A stretch of 64,000 bases of DNA from Lateolabrax maculatus. Lineage: Eukaryota; Chordata; Actinopteri; Acropomatiformes; Lateolabracidae. The translations under genes were made by a program, and so were the position numbers. Position 1 is the stretch's first letter; each line of letters starts with the position of its first letter. The DNA is taken from contig CM062204.1 of NCBI GenBank assembly GCA_031216445.1, positions 14,939,001 to 15,003,000 on the forward strand. Direction: 5' to 3'. Below the pieces are notes generated by a model. The model was not told the DNA's origin. It saw only the letters and a program-made list of their open reading frames with translations, and did no database searches. Positions 52,848 to 63,359 of this stretch are shown piece after piece.

Positions 52848-54774
52848 ATGGATGGGCTGCACATTTTTCTGGTCGCTGTCTTCGGTAATTCTTTTGATAA
52901 AAAAATTTGATGATTTTTTTACACATAATTTTAACACATACCTACATTCTCATTGTTGTGTTGAGCAGGAATCTGCTGTAATGTGAAATCCTGTAACAAT
53001 GTGCACATTTCAATCGCTTGTGTTTGTATTCCAGGAGTTGTTTCTTGCAGCCATGATGTGATTTCTGGATCAGTGTTGGAGGTGATGGTCAGACCAGGAG
53101 ACAACATCACTATTTACTGTGACTGCAAAACATCACCTGGAGTATACATAGTGTGGTACAGAAACTGCTCTCATGAAAACCAACCTTCTCTTGTCCTTCA
53201 GAGCCAACCTTTTGCTAATTCAGTGAAGGACATAACTCTGAGGTTTTTCTCTCGTTTTCAATTTGTGAGAAACTATTCTTCTGACTCCTATGACCTGCTG
53301 ATCATGAACATCACTGATTCGGATGAGGGCTTCTACTACTGTGGAACTGAACAGCCAAAAGTGGAGGATAATGAATATATTACTCAGAGCTTTGAATACA
53401 GATACGGCAACGTCACAACAAGGATCATATTCAGTAAGTATGCTGGTCTGAATTGTGCCTGAAATATCTTTATGTGACTGTGGTTTCAGACAATGTAATC
53501 ATTTGACTAAATTTTCATCATACAGTATGGAAAATGTGCCCTGATATTGTGCACTTATATTGATGATGAAAGTGAACATCATGTCTATAACAGCACACAT
53601 ACATGAACATGAACAACCCCCAATCTGGGGTGAAATAGTGTACAATATTTTTTACGGATAATTATTCCCATACCTGGGACTTCATGTAGCTGAAGGGTTT
53701 AAGTCATCCTTCAATGTGCACCCAATATGCAATATCTTTCATACGTATTTTTATGCATAGTGAGTACTGAGAGAACAGGCTCAAACAGGGTTAAAGGTTG
53801 CACATTGAACTTAATGCTAGAATGAGTTGAAAATCTAATAAGCCAGAGACATCTTTTAAATGAAACTTGAGATGTTTCTTTAAAGGCAGTTCTGAAATGG
53901 GACCAAAGTTTAACAAAGGCAGGGTCAACACTCGAAGAACACAGAGCATGGATCTTGGCAAAACATATAATAATAGCAATGCAGTATCATTTCTTTATGT
54001 GCTAAATGAAAACTTCCCAAAAACTTCTCTGAATTTCTCCAAAAGTATATTTATTAATTGAAATATCTGGGTTTCTCGGTTCCTGCGGTCATAGAACAAC
54101 TAATACACTAATTTGTTTGAGAAAATTAAAAACAAACATCTTTTAATTTTGACATTTTTGTGAGATCACAGTTAAATGAAATTAATAGATACAACTTTGT
54201 TTTTGATTCAGACTCCAGTAAGCCTCATCATCATGAGACTCCACAAGACTGTGGTGTGTGCTGGAGTCTGCTGTTCTCTCTGTGTCCAGCTTTTGCCGTT
54301 CTCTCCGCTCTCCTGTCCTCTCTTGTGGTATATCTCTGTAAGAAAAAAGGTAAATACTGTACTTCTCTCATGTCACATGTCTCTCTTTTCAAGATTAATC
54401 TGTCAATGTCAGGTATATCCTTAATTATTAATTTACAAAATTAATTTAAATCACAAAGTAACCTGCATTCAATTAAGTCTCCTTTTTTTATTTTTGCAAC
54501 TAAAGAACCTCAAGTTGATCAGCAAACATCTGACACCAGAGGTCAAAGAAGACTCTGTCAGGTAGGTGTACAAGTCGAATTAATAAATAATCAATCATGA
54601 CATTAAATCATAACATGATCATGATTCTAAACAACAAATGTTAAATCTTAGGATGAAGATGAAGTGTGTTATGCTGCACTGGAAATCCGTCAGGCGTCAA
54701 AGAGACCAAAGAAGAAGAAAACCCAGAGTTCTGACTTCAGCACCTATTCTGCCATAAATACTTCTAGGATGTAG
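52848..54774 (+). CDS. V-set Ig receptor with ITIM tail, copy A (5 exons, 250 aa)
   Basis: This is a spliced gene read directly from the sequence. Exons are 52848-52884, 53035-53433, 54212-54349, 54506-54561 and 54652-54774 (stop TAG 54772). All introns are gt...ag, with phases 1,1,1,0, and the joined frame is open for 250 codons. Residues 1-16 form a hydrophobic signal peptide starting MDGLHIFLVAVF. Residues about 17-145 form one V-set Ig domain: canonical Cys41 and Cys115, Trp53, the DSDEGFYYC motif at 107-115, and an extra pair Cys43/Cys57. N-glycosylation sequons lie at N36, N56, N92, N104, N138 and N146. The transmembrane segment (about 162-188) has no charged residue and is followed by KKK. 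The tail carries VCYAAL (Tyr217, a consensus ITIM) and STYSAI (Tyr242, ITIM-like). Family knowledge: this layout is typical of inhibitory leukocyte receptors signalling through SH2 phosphatases. The exact family (CD300/pIgR-like, NITR-like or a fish-specific family) is not settled; the Ig domain ends in only a degenerate J-like YGNVTTRIIF. Confidence 0.85.
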
Positions 54775-54939
54775 AGGGCCTAAAACAAAAGAACAAAATA
54801 GATAAATTGTATAATGATGATTAATAATGAATCGTATAATTCATTTGCAGGGATACATAGCAATTATTCTGTCACTTATCTTTCCTATTTAAAGCTAAAC
54901 AACTTTGTTAGCTGAGCTTTGTGTTAATGCTTCTCTGAG

Positions 54940-54945
54940 AATAAA
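54940..54945 (+). terminator. Polyadenylation signal AATAAA, copy A gene
   Basis: AATAAA lies 166 bases after the stop codon and is followed by a T/GT-rich stretch (tttttgttgg). This is the usual layout of a vertebrate polyadenylation site. Confidence 0.5.
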
Positions 54946-56895
54946 TATAATTTTTGTTGGAAAGGGTTTTATTCTTTGCATCAGTTAAATCAGGACATGA
55001 TCTGTAACTTCTCTTACGTACAGTACTGACAATGTTTTTAATCTTCTTCCACTGTTTTTCAGATTTCAAATCTATCCACACTGTTAGTGGATGAACCACA
55101 GTGTACTGCCTATGAATTCATTCTTCGCAGAATATATACTTCTCATTTATCTTATTTCCATACACCTCTTAAACAGCAGATTAAAAATTGATGAGCTGTG
55201 AAACTAAAAACTAAAAATAAAGTGTTGTTTAATGTTGTTGATTGCATGTCAGCGTCACTTTTTGTGATTGAAATCGATCTGTAACATTTCATAATGGTTG
55301 TGATGGCTGCTTGTCTGTAACAATACATGATAGCTGTTTCAGGCAATTTCCTGTTTTTATCTTCACCAATAGAGTTTGATACAACTCCACATAATTGTTA
55401 TGTTGGAGCTGATTCTGCTACGGAGAATGAAAATCAAAGTAATCATTTTCCTTTAACGATTTATCATAGAAAAGCCAAGATGGCTGCAGTCTAATTTTCT
55501 TACTTAACTCATTTATTGAAGGATAGCCCTGCCACAAAATTTCCAAGAAGTTACAAGACATTCAAGAAGACATCATGTAACAACCTGTATTCAGTAGGGC
55601 TTACAGGAAACCCACAGTGACCCACAGCCCCTCAAACTATAGGAGGTCTGCAGAGCTTAACATGCAGACAGACTGAAGCTGCAGGTTAGTGCACAGCTTC
55701 ATTGTTCAGAGCTGAAAAGGCTTGGTATAAATGTAAGAATGTTGTGCTGGGAGGTGTTAAAGCATATACACCAAAGCCAGAATTTACCACCACAGCTAGA
55801 TTTGGATACCACAGCTGCAATTGTTTTACTGCGCTGTTTAAACACTATGTGCACACGAACACATTGTGGTTTCATACACAGATGCCAATGTTAGTGAGGT
55901 GATAATAAAGATACACTATTTTGTTTGCATCCTCATATCTAAATTGACTTTTTGTGGAACCAAATTACAATATAAATGGATGAAATATGTTGACAGCAGC
56001 TTATATTAGAAACACTTTGATTTGGTAAATGTGGGAGCACTTGAAAACTTGCCTATGGCGTAGGCTTCAAGCAGGTAGCCACACCAGCTCCAGGTGAAAC
56101 TCTCCTGAACTCTAGTGGAGATGTTCAGTAGTAAACCAAAAAGACCACTGGATGAGATTTGACCCCAAGCTGTCCCAAACAGCCCAAATAAGATCACAAT
56201 GAGCTATCTTGATTCTTAATTGATTCATTATAGCTCCTGCAACTTTCTATAATAATAAAGAAATATCATGTAGTATTTTGACCAGACAGTCATGCAGTGT
56301 GAGAAATCCAAGTCCCTGGTGATGACAAAATGATGGCACCAAAATATTCTGGAGATATTGATCTAAAATCTCATGGTATCTTAATGTAACAAATAATAAA
56401 TTAAACCACATTTGAAGTATTAAATATATGTTTTGTTCTCATTCAGCTGTAATCTCACATATTGCGACGGTCTTTGACAACATCACACATCCAAAATGGC
56501 GAACCTTGCGCTAGTTAAGAAAAACGTCTTGGTTTAAAATCCATACATCAACTATATGTCCCTTTTATCCACACCTGAAATTTTGTTCAATATTTTATCC
56601 ATGAAATTCATTTTACTCACTTGAGAAAAAAACAGCCTACAGATTATTGCCTTTCCTTTAAGGTACTGTGTGAGTTTAGGTGTAAGGGTTTAACGTATTA
56701 ATTTCTGCAGCTAATGTAGATCAAGTTGATTAGAAAAGACTAGAGACCAAACAGCAGTGAATCAGGTTGGCAGGATCTTTCATCAGTTTAATTATTGCAG
56801 TTATGACACCAACATGTTTAGCCGTGAATTATAACAAATCATACTATTCCAACAGTTCATGGTAATCGTTCTAAACAACATATGTCAAATCTTAG

Positions 56896-57009
56896 GATGA
56901 AGTTGTGTGTTATGCTGCACTGGAAATCCGTCAGACATCACAGAGACCAAAGAAGAAGAAAACCCAGAGTTTGGGACTTCAGCACCTATTCTGCCATCAG
57001 CACCTGTAG
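56896..57009 (+). pseudogene. Extra terminal exon with ITIM, unit A (alternative exon or relic)
   Basis: This is a diverged duplicate of exon 5 about 2.24 kb downstream, preceded by the same acceptor context (aaatcttag). From phase 0, which matches the exon 4 donor, it reads DEVVCYAALEIRQ..., then KKKKTQS and LGLQHLFCHQHL, then TAG at 57007. The ITIM tyrosine is kept. Relative to exon 5 a one-base gain after the codon for the Ser in TQS shifts the frame, so the STYSAI motif is no longer encoded. A possible donor (caggtaata) follows at 57,010. Splicing exon 4 to this site would give a receptor with one tyrosine motif. Without transcript data it may equally be a dead duplicate. Confidence 0.6.
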
Positions 57010-59107
57010 CAGGTAATAAACCAATCAATTTAACATAATATATTTTACAATGAGTTCATTGGTAGTGAAAGTTTATACTTATGGCATAGATTTCTACATA
57101 TCTGTAAAGGAAAGGTTAACATAGAGTGCTATCAGTAATATCACTATTAGCATTGTAATTACCTCCCACAGTAATGTTAATATATCAAAAAGTATAAATA
57201 TTTACTCTGTCAACAAAGCATGTAAAACTGTGGCTCAGTGTGATATTCTTTATCTTAATGATATTAACATGTTTCCTTTAAACTTCCACTTCAGTTGTTT
57301 TTGATTGTTTCAGATTGTTTTGGACTATCCCCACATTGAGTGTCATGAACCACAGTGTATATGAATCCATTCAAGAAAAAATATTTACAATGACTGAATT
57401 CCTTCCGTCCTTCATTCCTACATTCCTTCATTCTTCACAGAGTAGATGCGTGTTTGTTTTACTCCACCACTTAAATAACTGTTTAGAAATGTATCAGACG
57501 TACACATTGACCTCCAGATAGAAAACCTGTTGTTGATTGTCAGGTTCACATTTTTGATTGAAATCGATTCATAACATTTAATAATGGTAGTGATGAATGC
57601 GCCTGTGTAACAAGAATCAAAAGCTATTTTTAGGCAATTTCCTGTTTTTATCTCAGGTTAGCCACCAGCCCATATACCCTTCACCAGAGATATTTCTGAA
57701 TATCCTTGTTTAATATATTTGCTTAGCTCAAAAAGAGGGATACAGTATTTGCCAAAATATCTACCACTGAGGTCTAGAAAGTGTCAGTTTGTCAAATTGG
57801 AAACAATAGAAGCAAAGTAAAGTGTGGTAATATAGAAATAATCTGTTTTCTTTACCACAGCAGACCCATTAATAAGCCTACCTGCATCAAGGGCAGGTTT
57901 TGTTCTCGCCAGATATACCAAACCTCTGATTCACACTGAGCGGCTCAGCTTTTTGTGGTAAGTATTGTTTGTAAAACAACAGAGCATCAGTGGCTGCACA
58001 GAATTACACCATGAAATATGGACATCAATACAGGCATGTGTATACACATGCACATAGACAGGCCCGACTGCATCAGTGGTATTATACTAAAAATTGAAAA
58101 GGCAAGAGTACTTTCGTTATTACAAGTTACCACCGTGAAGCTTAACACTTATCACCTCATCAGGCACATGTCCTCTGAGGTGATATGTGCTACCAGTAAC
58201 AGTGGAAGTGTAGACAAACATTCATATTGTTTCATCAAATCTCCAAAATACCAACTTTTGTTGTTTTTGGCATTTTCGAGGAACATTCAAGAATGTTGAT
58301 TTTCTTGGGAGCAACATTTTGAGGGAAGAAGTTGAGGTTTGGCAGATCAGAAAATAATGAGTATTTTTTTGGAACAGCCATACAGTGAAGTTCATTTTGG
58401 TAGGCATTGATCATTGACCTATTCTAATATGGGGACTTGTTGGAATTGGACGCTCTAATGCACATTTGTGAATTAGTCTGGTGATGCCAGGCCAACCCAT
58501 TAGTGCACTGCGTCTGATTTTTTTCCACTGGAAGGGCACCCTAGGGCACTTTATCACGTTTTCTTGCACATTGGGCCACAGTAGAGGGCACTGTATCATG
58601 TTTTATTTACCAGAGAGAGGTAAATAAAGAGAGCACCTTTGCCACATTTTTTCAAACATGGGGTTACCAGAGAGGGCAATCAGGCAGTGACAAGGGCAGC
58701 ACTCTAGTCTAACCTTTTACAACAGCTGCTACTAACTACTAGTCCTATTCATTCTTTCAGAATATCAACAGGCTGTATAGTAAAAATAAATTGACAATTT
58801 ACAGTTATACAGATACACAAACGCACATTTTATCACACACCTTTGCCTAATTAGTGGATGTTCTACTTGTGGTACATATGCATCTGAATCTCCATGTCTA
58901 TAATAAACCTGGCCAAATTTACTGTGCGGCCCACAAAGGGACTACAGCAAGTATCACCAGGCTAAACTCTACTGTATTGTGTAAACAGTAACACCTCATA
59001 TGATTGAACGTGTTAGTAAGAGATCACGGTGGAAACATCAATGCCCAGAATGTCACATCATGTCACACCAACAGAAAACAACCACAGAAGAAAATGTTCC
59101 ACTTGAC

Positions 59108-59214
59108 TGGCCAATCACAGCCTATACTTCCTTTAATGGAAAAGTCTGAGCAGGTCATGATATCTGTGGCAAAGACCTGTTTCACTGTCTTTTGACTCTT
59201 GGTCATCATCACAC
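59108..59214 (+). promoter_or_regulatory. Candidate proximal promoter, copy B gene
   Basis: This is the counterpart of the copy A upstream region, with CCAAT at 59111-59115 followed by the same ACTTCCT motif. It is essentially identical to copy A, so the two genes may share expression. Transcription start sites are not visible from sequence. Confidence 0.3.
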
Positions 59215-61172
59215 ATGGATGGGCTGCACATTTTTCTGGTCACTGTCTTCGGTAATTCTTTTGAGAAAAAAATTAGATAATTTAATTTCAATTGTTAGGT
59301 TCCATTTTGAGAATAACGCATACCTACATTCTCACTGTCGTTGTGTTGAGCAGGAATCTGCTGTAATGTGAAATCCTGTAACAATGTGCACATTTCCATC
59401 GCTTGTGTTTGTATTCCAGGAGTTGTTTCTTGCAGCCATGATGTGATTTCTGGATCAGTGTTGGAGGTGATGGTCAGACCAGGAGACAACATCACTATTT
59501 ACTGTGACTGCAAATTATCAACTGGAGTATACATAGTGTGGTACAGAAACTGCTCTCATGAAAACCAACCTTCTCTTGTCCTTAAGAGACAACCTTTTGC
59601 TAATTCAGTGAAGGACATAACTCTGAAGTTTTTCTCTCGTTTTCAATTTGAGAGAAACTATTCTTCTGACTCCTATGACCTGCTGATCATGAACATCACT
59701 GATTCGGATGAGGGCTTCTACTACTGTGGAACTGAACAGCCAAAAGTGGAGGATAATGAATATATTACTCAGAGCTTTGATTACAGATACAGCAACGTCA
59801 CAACAAGGATCATATTCAGTAAGTATGCTGGTCTGAATTGTGCCTGAAATATCTTTATGTGACTGTGGTTTCAGACAATTTAATCATTTGACTAAATTAT
59901 CATCATACAGTCTGGAAAATGTGCCCAGATATTGTGCACTTATATTGATGATGAAAGTGAACATCATGTCTATAACAGCACACATACATGAACATGAACA
60001 ACCCCCAATCTGGGGTGAAATAGTGTACAATATTTTTTACGGATAATTATTCCCATACCTGGGACTTCATGTAGTTGAAGTGTTTAAGTCATCCTTCAAC
60101 GTGCACCCAATATGCAATATCTTTCATACGTATTTTTATGCATAGTGAGTACTGAGAGAACAGGCTCAAACAGGGTTAAAGGTTGCACATTGAACTTAAT
60201 GCTAGAATGAGTTGAAAATCTAATAAGCCAGAGACATCTTTTAAATGAAACTTGAGATGTTTCTTTAAAGGCAGTTCTGAAATGGGACCAAAGTTTAACA
60301 AAGGCAGGGTCAACACTCGAAGAACACAGAGCATGGATCTTGGCAAAACATATAATAATAGCAATGCAGTATCATTTCTTTATGTGCTAAATGAAAACTT
60401 GAGTTCCCCAGAAAATTCTCTGAACTTAATTTAAATCCAAAAGTATATTTATTAATTGAAATATCTGGGTTTCTCGGTTCCTGCGGTCATAGAACAACTA
60501 ATACACTAATTTGTTTGAGAAAATTAAAAACAAACATATTTTAACCTTGACATTTTTGTGAGATCACAGTTAAATGAAGTTAACAGATACAACTTTGTTT
60601 TTGATTCAGACTCCAGTAAGCCTCATCATCATGAGACTCCACAAGACTGTGGTGTGTGCTGGAGTCTGCTGTTCTCTCTGTGTCCAGCTTCTGCCGTTCT
60701 CTCCGCTCTCCTGTCCTCTCTTGTGGTATATCTCTGTAAGAAAAAAGGTAAATACTGTACTTCTCTCATGTCACATGTCTCTCTTTTCAAGATTAATCTG
60801 TTAATGTCAGGTATATCCTTAATAATTAATCTACAAAATTAATTTAAATCACAAAGTAACCTGTATTCAATTAAGTCTCCTTTTTTTATTTTTGCAACTA
60901 AAGAACCTCAAGTTGATCAGCAAACATCTGACACCAGAGGTCAAAGAAGACTCTGTCAGGTAGGTGTACAAGTTGAATTAATAAATAATCAATCATGACA
61001 TTAAATCATAACATGATCATGATTCTAAACAACAAATGTTAAATCTTAGGATGAAGATGAAGTGTGTTATGCTGCACTGGAAATCCGTCAGGCGTCACAG
61101 AGACCAAAGAAGAAGAAAACCCAGAGTTCTGACTTCAGCACCTATTCTGCCATAAATACTTCTAGGATGTAG
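59215..61172 (+). CDS. V-set Ig receptor with ITIM tail, copy B (5 exons, 250 aa)
   Basis: This is the tandem paralogue of the copy A gene. Exons are 59215-59251, 59420-59818, 60610-60747, 60904-60959 and 61050-61172 (stop TAG 61170). Exon lengths (37, 399, 138, 56, 123) and intron phases are identical to copy A, and the frame is open throughout, so both genes look functional. The signal peptide, single V-set domain, uncharged transmembrane segment and two tyrosine motifs are all kept. It differs from copy A at A10T, T45L, P47T, Q68K, S69R, R82K, V90E, E133D, G137S, F173S and K227Q. No synonymous difference is seen in the coding sequence. Sites 45/47 and 68/69 fall in the CDR1- and CDR2-like loops, and 133/137 close to the third loop and G strand. 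I infer a receptor of the same kind with a diverged binding face. Introns 1 and 2 differ by small indels from copy A. Confidence 0.85.
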
Positions 61173-61337
61173 AGGGCCTAAAACAAAAGAACAAAATAGA
61201 TAAATTCTATAATGATGATTAATAATGAATCGTATAATTCATTTGCAGGGATACATAGCGATTATTCTGTCACTTATGTTCCCCATTTAAAGCTAAACAA
61301 CTTTGTTAGCTGAGCTTTGTGTTAATGCTTCTCTGAG

Positions 61338-61343
61338 AATAAA
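61338..61343 (+). terminator. Polyadenylation signal AATAAA, copy B gene
   Basis: AATAAA sits at the same position relative to the stop codon as in copy A. The downstream T-rich stretch is slightly changed (tttttgttta). Confidence 0.5.
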
Positions 61344-63245
61344 TATAATTTTTGTTTAAAAGGGTTTTATTCTTCGCATTAGTTAAATCAGGACGTGATC
61401 TGTAACTTCTCTTACGTACAGTACTTACAATGTTTTTAATCTTCTTCCACTGTTTTTCAGATTTCAAATCTATCCACACGGTTAGTGGATGAACCACAGT
61501 GTACTGCCTATGAATTCATTCTTCGCAGAATATATACTTCTCATTTATCTTATTTCCATACACCTCTTAAACAGCAGATTAAAAATTGATGAGCTGTGAA
61601 ACTAAAAACTAAAAATAAAGTGTTGTTTAATGTTGTTGATTGCATGTCAGCGTCACTTTTTGTGATTGAAATCGATCTGTAACATTTCATAATGGTTGTG
61701 ATGGCTGCTTGTCTGTAACAATACATGATAGCTGTTTCAAGCAATTTCCTGTTTTTATCTTCACCAATAGAGTTTGATACAACTCCACATAATTGTTATG
61801 TTGGAGCTGATTCTGCTACGGAGAATGAAAATCAAAGTAATAATTTTCCTTTAACGATTTATCATAGAAAAGCCAAGATGGGTGCAGTCTAATTTTTTTT
61901 ACTTAGCTCATTTATTGAAGGATGGCCCTGCCACAAAGTTTCCAAGAAGAACATCATGTAGCCTGTATTCAGTAGGGCTGACAGGAAACCGACAGTGACC
62001 CACAGCCCCTCATACTATACAAAGTTTGCAGAGCTTAACATGCAGACAGACTGAAGCTGCAGGTTAGTGCACAGCTTCATCATTCAGAGATGAAAAGGCT
62101 TGGTATAAATGTAAGAATGTTGTGCTGGGAGGTGTTGGTGTGGTTTCATACACAGATGCCAATGTTAGCGAGGTGATAATAAAGATACACTATTTTGTTT
62201 GCATCCTCATATCTAAATTGACTTTTTGTGAAACCAAATTACAATATAAATGGATGAAGTATGTTGACAACAGCTTATATTAGAAACACTTTGATTTGGT
62301 AAATGTGGGAGCACTTGAAAACTTGCCTATGGCGTAGGCTTCAAGCAGGTAGCCACACCAGCTCCAGCTGAAACTCTCCTGACCTCTAGTGGAGATGTTC
62401 AGTAGTAAACATAAAAGACCACTGGATGAGATTTGACCCCAAGCTGTCCCAAACAGCCCAAATAAGATCACAATGTGCTATCTTGATTCTTAATTGATTC
62501 ATTATAGCTCCTGCAACTTTCTATAATAATAAAGAAATATCATGTTGTATTAGTTTTGACCAGACAGTCATGCAGTGTGAGAAATCCAAGTCCCTGGTGG
62601 CACAAGATGATGGCACCAAAAGATTCTGGAGATATTGATCTAGAATCTCATGGTATCTTAATGTAATAATTAATAAAATAAACCACATTTTAAGTATTAA
62701 ATATATGTTTTGTTCTCATTCAGCTGTAATCTCACATACTCAGGCAGATATCCTATGAGGTAATACGTTAGTGACTGTGAACGTGTAGACAAGAGTACAA
62801 TGCTTTTCATATTGCGATGGTCTTTGACAACATCACACATCCAAAATGGCGAAGTTTGCACTAGTTAAGAGAAATGCCTTGGTTTAAAATCCATCCATCA
62901 ACTATATGTCCCTTTTATCCACATCTGAAATTTTGTTCAATATTTTATCCATGAAATTCATTTTACTCACTTGAGAGAAAAACTGCCTACAGATTATTGC
63001 CTTTCCTTTAAGGTACTGTGTGAGTTTAGGTGTAAGGGTTTAACGTATTAATTTCTGCAGCTAATGTAGATCAAGTTGGTAAGAAAAGACTAGAGACCAA
63101 ACAGCAGTGAATCAGGTTGGCAGGATCTTTCATCAGTTTAATTATTGCAGTTATGACACCAACATGTTTAGCCGTGAATTATAACAAATCATACTATTCC
63201 AACAGTTCATGGTAATCGTTCTAAACAACATATGTCAAATCTTAG

Positions 63246-63359
63246 GATGAAGTTGTGTGTTATGCTGCACTGGAAATCCGTCAGACGTCACAGAGACCAA
63301 AGAAGAAGAAAACCCAGAGTTTGGGACTTCAGCACCTATTCTGCCATCAGCACCTGTAG
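63246..63359 (+). pseudogene. Extra terminal exon with ITIM, unit B (alternative exon or relic)
   Basis: This is the unit B counterpart of 56,896-57,009. It has the same length (38 codons with stop), the same acceptor context and the same frame change. It differs in the coding part by one base, a synonymous ACA/ACG Thr change. The open frame and ITIM are therefore preserved in both units, although the region had already duplicated and diverged before the 6.27 kb duplication. Confidence 0.6.

Larger units (their letters stand above)
51427..57692 (+). repeat. Segmental tandem duplication, unit A (about 6.27 kb)
   Basis: The sequence from about 51,427 recurs nearly unchanged from about 57,693, in the same orientation. 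Both starts share a stretch reading TATTTGCTTAGCTCAAAAAG (51,448 and 57,716). The offset is about 6,268 at the start, 6,385-6,398 across the gene and 6,274 near 56,000, so a few indels separate the copies. The unit holds one complete Ig receptor gene, about 1.4 kb of 5' flank and about 2.9 kb of 3' flank with a second terminal-exon copy. High identity in introns and flanks indicates a recent event. Confidence 0.92.

Noticed and set aside
53791..53979. Minus-strand 62-codon frame, identical in both units (60,176-60,364)
   Set aside because: It lies inside intron 2 of the receptor gene. Identity reflects recent duplication, with no independent coding signal.
52848..54774. Calling the receptor a NITR or a CD300 by name
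   Set aside because: The J-like end is degenerate and the extra cysteines fit only partly. Family placement needs a profile search, so no symbol is given.
54908..55099. Minus-strand 63-codon frame, conserved at 61,306-61,497
   Set aside because: It is antisense to the 3' untranslated region and is conserved only because the whole block was recently duplicated.
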